DNA of 64,000 nt from Capitulum mitella (taxonomy: Eukaryota > Arthropoda > Thecostraca > Pollicipedomorpha > Pollicipedidae): contig CP099840.1 of NCBI GenBank assembly GCA_030062745.1, forward strand, positions 11,112,437 to 11,176,436, in the 5' to 3' direction. Each line of letters opens with the position of its first letter. Position 1 is the first letter of the stretch. Positions 31,101 to 40,449 of this stretch are shown here, piece after piece. A program made the translations under genes and the position numbers. Below the pieces are notes generated by a model. It saw nothing but the letters and a program-made list of their open reading frames with translations. It was not told the origin of the DNA and did no database searches.

Positions 31101-33768
31101 AGCGCACCGAAAATCGAGTAATAAAATAACTCGGAGCCGGTTTTCGATAGAGCACTTTTCAGACCAACCGTTTTAATCCTTTTTTGATTTTCATAAAGAG
31201 CAATGCGGCCCAGAACGCTACAATTAATTTCAACCCCGTCAGATTGTTCACTGGCACACAAAATAATTTCCAAGCTAGTGAGAAATTATCAAATCTGAGG
31301 CCCCACATATCGAACTATTGGCACGATCTCAGATTAATGCATACTGCTGGAAAGACGACCATCGCCCTATGAGATCATGTCGCTCACGTCATCCGATAAA
31401 TCAAATTCAGCGACCAAACAGGCATTTCACGATTAATGCGGCTTTCCGACTTGTGACTGGAAGCAGCACACGCTTACCTTCTTCGCTGTTTTTAAGGTGA
31501 CTTCTATTCCCGCAGAGCTCACTTTTATAGTGACGAACTTTTTCTTGATCCCTTTGTTCTTGAACTCCAACTGGATGCAGCAAAAAGCAAAACAAAACAA
31601 GTAACCAAACATGAAAACACTTGTGTCGAATTCCAAATGAATGGTTAGTGCAGTCACAGCCGGCGTTTTTGTTTCGCCTTTTTTTGTTTGTTTTATTGTT
31701 TTTGCTTCAATGACATTGTTTTAGTCCGCGCCATCAGATACGTTCCGGCAGCAAGACCGGCCTAACATTTAGAAAACAGTTTTAGACCATACGATTGCTC
31801 TACTGAGTGATACATAAACTTAGCAAATGACTATTGTCGTGCTGAGTGTTTACCTAAGCCAAAAGAAATTAGTTCAGACTGACGTCGTGATCTGAGCAAC
31901 GAGCTGACTGTCGCAACTGTTGCTTCACCTTATCAGACGCACACAAGCCACTTCTAGCAGTCTAACACTGTTTCGCGGTCAACCCCAGACGGCGATAACA
32001 TAAATATTTCGTTTTTTTCAGCCCTGAATGCGGGGGTACGAGGGGACATGTCTCAGCCTGACCAGCTTACCCGGACCTTCCTCATGGCCTGCACGATGTC
32101 CAGCTTACTCCGGGGCGGGGGAATGTTCATCGATCCAATGTACTGTCGACAGAGTGAAGGAGGTCAGTTCCATGTAATGTACTGTCGACAGAGTGAGGAA
32201 GGTCAGTTCCCGGATCCATCCAATGTGCTGCCAATAGGATGATGGAGGTCGGTTCATGGATCCATCCGGTGTCCTGTCGACAGAGTGAAGGAGGTCAGTT
32301 CACGAATCCATCCACTGTGCTGTTGACGGGGTGATGGAGGTCAGTTCACGAATCCATCCAATGTACTGTTGACGGGGTGATGGAGGTCAGTTCACGGTAC
32401 CTGGCAAACAGCTCTCATGGGACGCCGGTCACCGGCTCGGCGACCCCGTCCTTCCGATGGCCGACGAATGCGATTTAGACGGGATTTCGTATCATTTGAT
32501 TTTAAACTTTATTCATTATTTCAGGGGTGTAACGCATCGATTACAACCCAGCTATGTCGCAAATACTACAATAATGAATGCGCTGAATACCGCAATTTTT
32601 CGCAATATCTACAAATTCCAGTCCAAATACGTGAAACGTCAGACAAAAGTGTTGCCGCAGCATGCGCCTTGGTTGTTATCTGTTGGTATGTTATCTGACG
32701 TTGGTATGTGTGTGCTGCTGTTGGTATGTTATCCCCTGTTCCGAAACCAGAGGTGTCGGCGGCAACAGGGAGCGTGACCAGCGCTGTAAACACGCGCGGT
32801 CTGCTCGGCGGGGCGGTGCCACCGCCGCCGGCAGTAATGGCGGCAGAACACGCGGTAAAGGCCGCTTGTTTACGCAGACTGGGCCCCCCGCCCAGTCTGC
32901 TAAAAACTCTGCGTCTCGGCAGTGCCAGCCGAACCCGGAAGCCGCAGTCGCCAGCCGACGGAGTGCGTTCATGAGCTAGATCTGGGACCGAGGCTTGACA
33001 AACACTGTTTCCGTCTCGGCAAGTTAACGGATGAAATGTTTGAACTTTGCAATAGCAAAATTATGAGTGCGCCCTTGTTTGAAACACGCCAGCCTAAAAT
33101 ATGTTGCCTTTGAACTCAGTTATCCTGCAACTTCACTCAACTTTCTGCTTTCTTTCGCATCAAAATAATGCACTATCATTTGAATACGTAATTAATGTTG
33201 TTCTACTCCTACAGGATAGTGCCTCAAGCACCTTGTGGTTTTCACTAAGTGGCATTGGAAGTCAAAGCCATCTATCTAATTAAAACGGTTACGTTAATAC
33301 ACTCCTTTCTCAATCCTTAAATGGGACGTTAATTTCGCACACTTTGTCCTCAGCACAGCAAACACAGGTGAGTCATGCAACTGCAAACATCTGAGATTAT
33401 AGAGAAATATAACCTCGAATCTTAACGAAAGTTGTGAAGCCTTCGTTTTGGGCCTGGCTTTGCTCCGGCGCGTGTGAGGAAGGCTACGTGCACCGAAGCG
33501 TCGCTGCGCTCAAAGACAGTCGGCCTTTGTGACATTGCTGGCTCACCCTAGCTTCAAAGGACAGGCCCTGTTGGAAGGCCTCCTCTGAATGCAACGAGAT
33601 TCTTCCGTCGTCGTTGAAGAAGCCATACTCCTTGGCGTTGGACGCTTTCGCCGCCCTTGGCAGCGTGGCCGCCTTCCGTTCCACGATGGCGTTGTACTTT
33701 TCGCCAGCTTGAGCCAGCACTTGGCGCACGCGGCTGGCGTCTGCAAGCAGAGTCGGCGTGAAGTGCAT
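10539..33768 (-). CDS. NOS1AP: NOS1AP/CAPON-type PTB adaptor protein (9 exons)
   Basis: In order of transcription the exons are 33768-33547, 32142-32071, 31570-31478, 30871-30816, 29467-29359, 20620-20371, 13249-12828, 12036-11815 and 10763-10539. All phases match and give 556 codons plus TAA (human protein about 500). The PTB domain is recognisable: [80 protein letters not shown]. An Ala/Pro/Ser-rich linker and the coiled coil ([30 protein letters not shown]) follow. The family tethers nNOS, Scribble and small GTPases at membranes and synapses. The start codon and exon 1 limits are uncertain. The C-terminus lacks the vertebrate nNOS PDZ ligand. Confidence 0.88.
10778..11000. repeat. 39-bp minisatellite next to the last NOS1AP acceptor
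   Basis: About 5.7 copies of a 38-39 bp unit start TCAGGTRSCGG at 10782, 10821, 10860, 10899, 10938 and 10976. The array stops about 15 bp upstream (on the - strand) of the exon 9 splice junction but does not contain the junction. Confidence 0.9.
11338..11392. repeat. TTAATTAA-rich palindromic tract
   Basis: Iterated AATTAATTAACG units form overlapping palindromes in the NOS1AP intron between exons 8 and 9. Confidence 0.8.
11815..12036 (-). CDS. NOS1AP: NOS1AP exon 8 (coiled coil)
   Basis: It starts in phase 0 after GTGTTTCAG with [20 protein letters not shown], then [17 protein letters not shown] and [13 protein letters not shown]. This closely matches the NOS1AP coiled coil. The donor AAG|GTCCGT is weak. 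If it is not used, the frame continues 19 codons to a stop at 11755-11757, an alternative C-terminus. The acceptor is the exon-proximal copy of a 23-bp array. Confidence 0.9.
12037..12205 (-). repeat. 23-bp tandem array repeating the coiled-coil exon's 3' splice site
   Basis: On the - strand, TTTCAG followed by CTMAT or a close variant recurs with AG ends at 12037 (the used site), 12060, 12083, 12128, 12152 and 12199. Degenerate copies lie between and beyond. The unit is about GTGTTTCAGCTCATCGCTGTGTC, minus or plus a base. Read in phase 0, the copies at 12060, 12083 and 12128 meet stops at or before the exon. Confidence 0.88.
12290..12445. repeat. 77-bp tandem duplication
   Basis: Two near-identical 77-bp units start CTCTGGATAGTTGAC at 12290 and CTCTGGATAGTTGAC at 12367. 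Weaker CAGTCAGCYGAGCTC half-units are inside. It continues the low-complexity zone upstream of NOS1AP exon 8. Confidence 0.85.
12828..13249 (-). CDS. NOS1AP: NOS1AP exon 7 (low-complexity linker)
   Basis: It enters in phase 1 after CGCCCACAG and leaves in phase 0 at GTGGGC. It encodes [13 protein letters not shown], then Arg/Ala/Pro/Glu-rich repeats and LYHQLQ. The end joins the coiled-coil exon as [18 protein letters not shown], like the vertebrate HQMQLLQQLLQQQQQQTQ. Most of it has low conservation, and the assignment rests on phase and context. Confidence 0.8.
13640..14045. promoter_or_regulatory. GC-rich island with CRE and E-box
   Basis: This CpG-rich intronic segment contains CACGTG at 13929-13934 and a full TGACGTCA at 13947-13954. 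It may be an internal promoter or enhancer. The open frames here have no coding support. Confidence 0.3.
15235..15830. promoter_or_regulatory. GC-rich island in NOS1AP intron 6
   Basis: About 600 bp of CpG-dense sequence lie in AT-rich surroundings. No exon can be defined. It is a possible regulatory island. Confidence 0.25.
16205..16582. repeat. Long imperfect inverted repeat
   Basis: TGTGCTCTGATTCGGAGTTA near 16218 recurs in reverse complement near 16545 (ATAACTCGGAATCAGAGCAC), and similarity extends over about 80 bp per arm with about 220 bp between. It could be a foldback or miniature element. No target duplication identified. Confidence 0.6.
17322..18640 (+). mobile_element. TTAA piggyBac-like miniature element, family 3 copy A
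   Basis: The left TTAA (17322-17325) is followed by CCCGCGCATTGGAAGGGGG, about 30 bp of extension with a second GCGCATTGGAAGGG, then the AAGTGCCCCCCC hairpin region. The right end carries GGGGGGCACAAAAAGACCCC and a decayed terminus (GCGCGTGTAA). Inside are repeated TGACCTTGACC motifs at about 17991, 18130 and 18283. There is no transposase frame. Copy B at 50.9-52.5 kb is inverted and matches along its length. Confidence 0.75.
19080..19185. repeat. AT/TA microsatellite
   Basis: A long (TA)n run with GTGTGTGT interruptions. Part of NOS1AP intron 6. Confidence 0.9.
19560..19700. mobile_element. Possible end of a hAT-like miniature element
   Basis: CATGCAACG...TTAATGTTAAA is followed by G-run/C-run hairpins and GGTTCCGCCACC-like sequence (TTCCGCCACCTTT). 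The same arrangement recurs inverted at 61.95-62.09 kb, and a related end lies at 35.6 kb. Limits not defined. Confidence 0.35.
20371..20620 (-). CDS. NOS1AP: NOS1AP exon 6 (end of PTB domain and linker)
   Basis: It starts in phase 0 after GCCGACAG with [18 protein letters not shown], the C-terminal PTB helix. It continues as an Ala/Pro-rich run and an acidic DSDSEP segment. It leaves in phase 1 at GTGAGC. Confidence 0.93.
21433..22008. repeat. 36-bp minisatellite, 16 copies
   Basis: Sixteen contiguous 36-bp units (GACAGCTCCCCTGGCCTGAC then TGYTCAGAGCCACAGT) vary at a few positions: CTGGCC/CGGACC, GYTC and GTC/GAC. Since 36 is divisible by three, both strands stay open (12-residue repeats such as [12 protein letters not shown]). 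No start context, splice sites or family similarity supports a protein. It lies in the 8.7-kb NOS1AP intron 5. Confidence 0.93.
22025..22330. promoter_or_regulatory. GC-rich island beside the 36-bp minisatellite
   Basis: CpG-dense sequence directly follows the minisatellite, with GCCCCCGCCCC Sp1-like runs and several GGCGCG motifs. Regulatory function is inferred. Confidence 0.25.
24225..24617 (-). CDS. Candidate alternative first coding exon within NOS1AP
   Basis: The ATG at 24617 has an in-frame TAG four codons upstream. It opens 131 codons ending at a good donor (GTCTGGAG|GTGAGG) in phase 0, compatible with the phase-0 acceptors of NOS1AP exons 6, 8 and 9. The peptide has a basic [19 protein letters not shown] motif, then GRDKYRQ, an Ala-rich run and [21 protein letters not shown] do not recognise a family. 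It lies in a GC-rich island with a TATATATAAA tract about 440 bp upstream, so an internal promoter is plausible. An independent gene is the alternative. Confidence 0.45.
24618..25070 (-). promoter_or_regulatory. GC-rich island with TATA-like tract upstream of the 24.6-kb exon
   Basis: About 400 bp of CpG-rich sequence precedes the candidate exon. A TATATATAAA tract at 25061-25070 reads TTTATATATA on the - strand. Promoter activity is inferred only. Confidence 0.3.
28680..29110. promoter_or_regulatory. GC-rich island with CRE upstream of the PTB exon
   Basis: This CpG-dense segment has TGACGTCA at 28692-28699. It lies just downstream (on the - strand) of NOS1AP exon 5 at 29359. Its open frames show no family similarity. 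Confidence 0.25.
29359..29467 (-). CDS. NOS1AP: NOS1AP exon 5 (IFYVSHD)
   Basis: A 109-bp exon from the acceptor TTTCGCAG (phase 2) to the donor GTAAGT (phase 0). It encodes [17 protein letters not shown], then [13 protein letters not shown], among the most conserved PTB residues. Confidence 0.95.
30816..30871 (-). CDS. NOS1AP: NOS1AP exon 4 with GC donor
   Basis: A 56-bp exon after GTTGCAG in phase 0. It encodes [18 protein letters not shown] and leaves in phase 2 as CACAG followed by GCGAGT, a GC donor. Joined to the next exon it reads [13 protein letters not shown], the family's [13 protein letters not shown] block. Confidence 0.85.
31478..31570 (-). CDS. NOS1AP: NOS1AP exon 3 (PTB beta strands)
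   Basis: A 93-bp exon, phase 0 at both ends: acceptor CATCCAG, donor GTAAGC. It encodes [20 protein letters not shown], then [11 protein letters not shown], aligning with YEFKAKNIKKKKVSIMVSVD of the vertebrate protein. Confidence 0.93.
32071..32142 (-). CDS. NOS1AP: NOS1AP exon 2 (YIGS)
   Basis: A 72-bp exon, phase 0 at both ends: acceptor CTGTCGACAG, donor GTAAGC. It encodes [20 protein letters not shown], then RKVR, matching the family's YVGSLDVPRP...AAMRRIR. The acceptor is the exon-proximal copy of a 46-bp array. Confidence 0.93.
32135..32398 (-). repeat. 46-bp tandem array repeating NOS1AP exon 2's 3' splice site
   Basis: Six copies lie on the - strand with AG ends at 32143 (used), 32182, 32228, 32274, 32320 and 32366; spacing is 39 bp once, then 46 bp four times. 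Each contains GAACTGACC, a pyrimidine tract, CAG and a variant of the exon start TACATTGGATSGAT. Read in phase 0, copies 2, 5 and 6 hit a stop within the array, so only the proximal copy is productive. Confidence 0.9.
33547..33768 (-). CDS. NOS1AP: NOS1AP exon 1 candidate (start of PTB domain)
   Basis: It ends in phase 0 as GAAGCTAGG before [25 protein letters not shown] followed by SFEAR resembles the family's DDG-RIPLH-E-AFQ-G-FEAK start. From the ATG at 33766-33768 there are 51 residues before NDDG, against about 10 in human, so either the protein has an N-terminal extension or the real exon begins at an internal acceptor such as TTGCAG near 33735. Confidence 0.7.
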
Positions 33769-33828
33769 CACAGCCAAACGGCACCGTCTACGGGCACGCA
33801 AGCAAAGCGGTCCGTTCCCGAGCACTCG

Positions 33829-34605
33829 TCACAAACGGTCGCAGTACCCGGGGCAGCCGGGACAAACGGTCACAGTACCCGGGACAGCCGAAACAAATGG
33901 TCACGGTACCCGGGACAGCCGGGACAAACAGTCACAGTACCCAGGACAGCCGGAACAAATGGTTACGGTACCGGGGACATCCGAGACAAACGGCCACAGT
34001 ACCCGGGACAGCCGGAACAAATGGTTACGGTACCGGGGACAGCCGGGACAAACGGTCGCAGTACTCGGGACAGCCGGGACAACCGGTCACGGTACCTGGG
34101 ACAGCCGGAACAAACGGTCACGGTACCGGGGACAGCCGGGGCAAACGGCCACAGTACCCGGGACAGCCGGAACAAATGGTCACAGTATCCGGGACAGCCG
34201 GGACAAACGGTCACAGTACTCGGGACAGCCCGAACAAATGGTCACAGTACCCGGGACAGCCGGGACAAACGGTCACGGTACCCGGAAAGCCGGGACAAAT
34301 GGTCACGGTACCCGGGACAGCCGGGACAAACAGTCACGGTACCCAGGACAGCCGGAACAAATGGTTACGGTACCGGGGACAGCCGAGACAAACGGTCACG
34401 GTACCGGGGTCAGCCGGGACAAACGATCACAGTACCCGGGACAGCCGGAACAAACGGTCACGGTACCCGGGACAGCCGGGACAAACGGTCACAGTACCCG
34501 GGACAGCCGGGACAAACGGTCACAGTACTCGGGACAGCCGGGACAAACGGTCACGGTACCCTAGACAGCCGGGACAAACGGTCACAGCACTCGGGACAGC
34601 CAAAT
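33829..34605. repeat. 30-bp minisatellite, about 26 copies
   Basis: The unit is GACAAACGGTCACAGTACCC followed by GGGACAGCCG, with frequent KpnI-like GGTACC variants. All three + frames stay open because 30 is divisible by three; these are not genes. It begins about 60 bp beyond the candidate NOS1AP start codon, so it would lie in its 5' flank or first intron. Confidence 0.93.
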
Positions 34606-34667
34606 CGCTCCATCGCGTGGCACCGATCGAGCCACATCTGGTCAGCTGACCCGTTGGGAACATGCTG

Positions 34668-34735
34668 GGAGAGAAACGTAGCGTTTCTCTAAAGTAGAGA
34701 GAAACGCGTAGCATCCTGTTCAGAGAGAAACGAGC
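34668..34735. repeat. AGAGAAACG short inverted and direct repeats
   Basis: A near-perfect hairpin GAGAAACGTAGCGTTTCTC is followed by two further AGAGAAACG copies. Function unknown. Confidence 0.7.
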
Positions 34736-34739
34736 ACAA

Positions 34740-36820
34740 TCCGGTCTGACGCGGCCAAGCAAGGCCCACCGGCGGCAATCCTGCAGATGTTCTCGAAAAC
34801 AACTGCAGTCGACAGGCAGCCATGCGGCCGCTGTATGTCCTTGAAAACTTGAACATGCGTCAGCGGTGCGGAGGACCAGGTCATTAAGTGGTTGAACGGT
34901 CCGACAGGAATGTTGACAGCAACTGGAAGATGCTTTCTTTTTCATTTTAGTTATTTCATTGGAAGTCAGCTTGCAACCGGCGCTTGGCCTTAACCTAAGC
35001 AGATAATATGATATTTATTTCATACGTCCCACCTATTTAATTTCTACTCTTGACTGCACCAATATCCGCAATGTTTTCACTTGCGCCTCGCAATGACACC
35101 AGCGTTGTTGAGCAGCAGTGACGGAATTTACGGAGCAGCACTAAACCGTGCTCTCGGGACCTGGAATAGCTCCAGGGCTTGAACGGTCGTCTGCCATGCT
35201 CGTAACATCGAAACGTAAACTTCCGCCGGAGATTCGCCTCGTGAAAAATAACCGGCAGCGATAGCACCACTGTTTTGCTTTCAATTTCACGCTTCCTGCG
35301 GAGCTCGTGCGTGTCCTGACGTATCCTGGAAGGCTTCCGGCCGATCTTAACACACCCCGTGGAACTTCACGACTGCACCTTAGTGTGAACTCAACAGTCG
35401 ACGCTTATCAGGAACCGGTGGAACGCATTTGCGAAGTTTATGATAACGAGGAATGAATCATGATGTTCTCATTCCTTAAACGATTTCCATTTAAATTTCA
35501 GAATGATTGCCATTTTGCTCATGTGAACCGTCGTTTGTATCAAAGCATCTTCTTCATTTCTATCGGCATAAGTGGTACTAGCCGCTAGCGGGCCCAAACA
35601 AGACTGTTTCACCCAGTGACGGAGGAACAGGAGGAACGGGGGCAGCCCCCCTCCCCGCCCAACTTGCAGACCGGGGGACGTAGCCCCCAACTTTGACGAA
35701 CAAGATGCATTTTGCTAACAGCACAACTGCTGCTGTAACTGGCAAGCGAAAGTGATGAACATGATCCCTTCTTGTCATTCAGCTGCTATGCGATATGATA
35801 TACGCACACCACATATGGCTTATGCGGGTATGTGGGGCCCGAAGCGAAAGAAGAAGAAGGTAGTTAGCAGCCAATCCCGGAACAATGTAGGATGTTTCTG
35901 CCCGCTTTTCCGAAGCAACATTGACGTACTCCTGGCCAGTCATAACCCAGACCTCCGTGCAGACTGGGGTTTAATTGGTTGAATTTCGAAGTGAGCTGCG
36001 GGTGGAAGAGTGTCGGAACAGCAACACGCTTGTTTACGGCGCGTAATTTATGCAGTGCGTACATAACAGGATCGTCCAGCCTTGGGTCGCCCATTGTCCA
36101 GTACCGCTGGCGTGGAGTGTAACGTACGCGGAGTTTGTATGAGGACATGAGACGGTATTAGTTGACTGGTTTCAGTAACCCAGAAAACGAAGCGCCAAGC
36201 CCATGTCATTCGGCCGCTGGAGCTTGTGAAAAGGCCTGCTTGAGACCCGCACGTTGCATTATTCATGAGTCAAGAACGTACGATAGGTAGGTTTACACCC
36301 TCCTACCTACCAGCCCACTTACCTTTTAGGCAATACCTACCTACGTTAATATTGCGAGCACATGTAGGTGCATAGTCAGGGACATTACCAGATACTCAAA
36401 ACCGCCGTATATTACAAAAGTTTACATTGTTATAAGTATGCAAAAAGCTGAATTTAGCAGTGACGTAGCCATTGCTTGAAGTCTGGTAGGAGTGCACAAT
36501 ATTGAAAACCGGAATGTATCTAGGTTTTTGCTTTCATTTTTCCTATATGAGGGATCTGATTTTATGATGACAGCTCTCATTTTGAGGACTGACGTACACT
36601 ACAAGTCCCAAGATAGGGGTGAATTCATTGCAAAATTCAACCTTGCATGGATGGTGGAGATGTGAATACCTGACCCCGAGCCTACACAGTAGGCTGGTGC
36701 ATTACTCTCAGAACATGAGAACTGCGAACGGGTATTGAACGTCGTGCTACATGTTCGGGGCAAACTGGTGTTCAGATCTGGATTCCAAGAATATTTATGT
36801 TTGTATGTTGATAGTAAGTA
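34740..36820. other. Gene-poor segment
   Basis: Apart from the 35.6-kb element end and GGTAGGT/ACCTACC repeats at about 36.28-36.35 kb, I see nothing that can be named. Confidence 0.5.
35608..35695. mobile_element. Possible hAT-like element end
   Basis: CAGTGACGGAGGAAC leads into GGGGGCAGCCCCCC and GGGGGACGTAGCCCCC, like the end at 19.6-19.7 kb. Only one end is visible. Confidence 0.3.
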
Positions 36821-36823
36821 TAT

Positions 36824-38042
36824 TTAACCCTATTCCCGATAGGGGGGGGGGGGCGGAATCCGCCCCCCTTGGGTTTTTTGCTTGCCAATTCCAGGCTTTT
36901 TGACGCAGCTTCACGAAACTTTGTGACTTTTCCTAGCTATCCTTTCTACGTGCTGTGACAAAATTTCACAATTCTACTTTGCTCAGGAGCGGAGCCAGGG
37001 AACGTTTTTGGGAGAAACCTCAGGCCATTTTTGGCCATGTTGAGGGTAAAAGGGAAATGTCTGTCAAAAACAGAGTTTTTAAGATACAACTTAAAACTTT
37101 ATATGGATGTATAGCTAAATAGTTCGGCAATGTGCACACAAAATTTTGTTTATCTAAGATCACTTTACACGGTCAGGTCAATGTCAAAAGTCAAAATTTA
37201 TTTTTTTGCTATAATTTCGGCGTCGTTCTTTCAAATGTCAAACCCGGAATATATATGACGTAGAAAGGTACCCTTTACTTGTGTACCAGGTTTCAGCTTG
37301 ATATCAGGTCGGGTCACGGAGCTATGACCTAAAATGTCACTGCGCGTACCTTATATCGCAATAGCCATAAAATGAAATTTTTGGAATAGAGTGAATTCAG
37401 ATGATTGAAAACGTTTGCAGATAGTATCAAATGCACACGAGATCATTCCAGGTGACCCCAAGGTCACTGGAGGTCATTTAAGGTCAAAGGTCACAAGTTG
37501 ATCTGAAGAACGTGTGACCATGACAGTTCCCCCTTTTTCATGTCCCTGGCACCGCCTATGCTAACATTATACAAACATTGCAATACGATTTGTACTTCTT
37601 TAGCATAGCATGACTAGCAGAAGCCAAAAAAGTGTTTTTGCCTTTTTTGTTCATTCAGTTGTTGGAAAATTAATCCTCGTATTTTTGAAACCCTGTGACT
37701 GCCTATGAATTTTCTCAAAATTTCAGATTTGTGGACCCATGGTAAAAGCCCTATCCATAATCTCTCGATTCATACCAGTTTCATTGAAATCGGTCCATAA
37801 ACGACGGAGTTATAAGAGGTCCAAAAGTACCCCCCATTTTGACATTTTTGCCCCCGGTATCCAGAAATCTCGAAATTTTGAAAATTTCTTTTTATAAAAA
37901 TGTAGTTCACGTCGCGGCAAATCGATTGCCGTTTGTTTCGATGAAATCGGACGAGTAGTTCTCGAGGTCTCTGAGGGGGGCCGAATCCGCCCCCCCTGCC
38001 GGGAATCGACCATACCGTCTAGCCCTCCGGGAATAGGGTTAA
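36824..38042 (+). mobile_element. TTAA piggyBac-like miniature element, family 1 copy A
   Basis: It has intact TTAA at both ends (36824-36827, 38039-38042) and terminal inverted repeats CCCTATTCCCG/CGGGAATAGGG. A subterminal hairpin GGGCGGAATCCGCCC lies near each end. The right end is about 30 bp longer than the left. About 1211 bp inside, with AGGTCA at 37461, 37471, 37481 and 37488. No coding capacity, so it is non-autonomous. Confidence 0.85.
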
Positions 38043-38689
38043 TATATTAATCCCGTCGAATGCGTCCGTCGTCAGGGTATTCGGGCTTTAACTCGGTGCC
38101 TGGTAGAGTGGAGCATTAGAGGGCTAGAATTCATATACGTCGCTTGTCCCCACGACAGGGTGTCCCATGAGGCGAATGGATGACTCAGCACCGTGCCCAC
38201 TAGCGCTTTGCACAGAATCCTTTTGAGAGCTATTGATTTGAGATTCGAAAGGCCCAAGGGGTGTTTGGGATCGTAACGTCATCCGACAGCCGCGCTGATG
38301 ACGAACAGATTTGTACACCAAGCGCCTTTGTGACCCTTCACAACACAACTTCACGCCCAAGTCAGATGTTGGTGGCAGTTTGAGAGAATGGAGATGTCTT
38401 TTGAGAGATACAACTAAGAAAAGGGAAACAAACGTTTTGCTCATGGATGTAATTGCCCGGAGGGACGGGGGAAATGTCCCCCCACTTTTTGGCCCGTGGT
38501 GTGGGCGCCTCCTTTATGCCACAACAAAAATGGGCTTCGAGGGAAAAAAGGAAAATAAAAGAAACATCTCTTGACCCCAATCTCAAAGAGATAGCTTAAT
38601 CCGTTTTTTCTCCTCTGTCTCCTTTTTTACTGGAAGAGGACTTTTTAACCTCCTTGACAACCATCAGACTCCAGGTGCCCCCTCCCCTT

Positions 38690-39035
38690 GCATTGATCAA
38701 CCACTCCTCGTGGACACGACGCCCCTTACAGGTAAGCGCTCTCGTACATGTCAGGTAACCCTCGCATGTTCGACGCCCTATACAGACCAGGCAGCCCCTC
38801 TTCTTGTACAAATGAGACTGTTGTAAAGAATTTGGCTTCTCGCATAAACCAAACACATCTACGATCCAGGCGCCCCCTTACAGGTCAGGCATACTCCGTA
38901 CAGATGAGCCACACCTTGGGGGCTCGGCGCCCTTGGCGAGCGAGGCGCCCCGTACAGATCAGGCACCCCTCATGAATTTGGCTCCCCCTCTAGAGACCAG
39001 GCGCCGTCACGGGACTTCCCGCCCTAAACAGAACA
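38690..39035. repeat. Degenerate GCGCCCCNTACAG repeat
   Basis: Motifs like CAGGCGCCCCCTTACAGGTC recur irregularly (about 26-60 bp apart) over some 350 bp. No coding support. Confidence 0.55.
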
Positions 39036-39489
39036 TGCACGTCATACAAGGTAGGCGCTCCGTGCCGACCAGACTGGTTGTGTGCATGTTTATTTCCATT
39101 TTACGTGCTCGTTTTTTACACCTCATCAGACTCACCCTTCGCTGGAACAACAAACAGATTTTACCCAGAGATGTGAGGTATTGGTTGTCATGCAGAGTGC
39201 TTCATAGGAAATGTACTTTCTGAAACACTTGAGAGGTCTACACGAACATTATATTTCCATCTAACAACATCATAACGATGAAACCAATCCATAGACATTT
39301 TGATATTAATCACTACTCTTCATCCTCTGGCCAAGCTGTTTCCACCGTCCCCCGTTATCGGTCGAAGCATATGATGGCGCGTAGGCGTATGCTGCGGACA
39401 ACGCACTTGGCGCCCTCTGGATCCCCGTCAGCCGCAAACTCCGCGGACTGCCATCTCTAGCTGCTGGAGAGAGATCGGGGCACACCTCG

Positions 39490-40420
39490 GCATCTCCGAG
39501 AGCGCCACCGACCAGAGTCAGTAGTCTGGAGATTGCAAACTGTCAGTTGGCTGACTACTCGGCTTGCTTTCTTTCAGCCAGGCTCGAGATGAGGCCGTTG
39601 TGTGCACTGTCGCGCCATCCTTCTGGAACCAACATTATGGCGCGCAGTGTCGAACCTGGCCACAGGTTGTCCTGGAGAAGCTGGAGGTAGGCCGTTCCGT
39701 CCACGATCTGGTTACTGGGGAGCCAGCGCAGCCTGCACTGTGGCCGGCCGACACATGACCTGACCTCCCGGCTCCCGGCGCGCGCTGTTTACGCAGGGGC
39801 TGACTGGCGACCGAAACCGTACGTTCTGCTTATTCGGACTTTGTCTCGGATGGAACCATTTTTCATCTTCCAGATCACAGTGTCTTCAAAGGTGGCAGGT
39901 CAACCGAGAAGCCACTGACAGAAGTAACTCTGTCAGAACGGTGCCTGGCTGTCAGGGGAACCACGATCTGTGTCTGTTAGGGCACCACCCCAGCCTCTTC
40001 CTCAAGATTCTCCAGGCTGTTGTGAGACGAATGCTGAAGTGTTTGGCGATGGTTCTCAGCGATACATCTTTCTTCGCGCTTTAGCACGGCGTGATGAAAT
40101 AGCGAGTCCTGTCGGCTAAATCGCCCTGGGCTAGGTCAGTACAGCCGGATCCAATCTGGGGGCGCACGTGGCCGGCGCTCTCCACAGACCTGTCAACGAG
40201 GCGCTGGATGGTGTTGCGGGAAGGAACTGACCATGGAGACAGCCTGCAGCGGAACTTCCGGCGCATGAAAGTGATGTTCCTTTGCGCGCCGTGCTAAAAA
40301 AACAAATTTCTTGCTCCCCTGAATAAAGATGAATTTCTTTGCCGGCCGCGGCGAGGTGACGGTGGAATTCTGACCGCTCTGGCTGACGACAGGCATCAGC
40401 TACCTCAAAACTGAACCCAG
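39490..40420 (-). pseudogene. Decayed Tc1/mariner-type DDE transposase
   Basis: Fragments on the - strand in shifting frames give, in order, RNTIQRLVDRSVESAGHVRP (about 40220-40160), VSLRTIAKHFSIRLTTAWRI then LRKRLGWCP (about 40070-39990), DEKWF and PNKQNVRF (about 39870-39820), YLQLLQDNLWP and QKDGATVHTTASSRAWLKES (about 39690-39570). This is the paired-type helix-turn-helix, then DDE core, of the IS630-Tc1-mariner superfamily. Several stops and frameshifts make it inactive. No terminal repeats were identified. Confidence 0.75.
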
Positions 40421-40449
40421 ATATCAAAATGTCTGTACATTTTAATGGT

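Noticed and set aside
33589-34692. Repeat proteins of 250-367 codons on the + strand
   Set aside because: All three frames are open because the 30-bp minisatellite unit is divisible by three.
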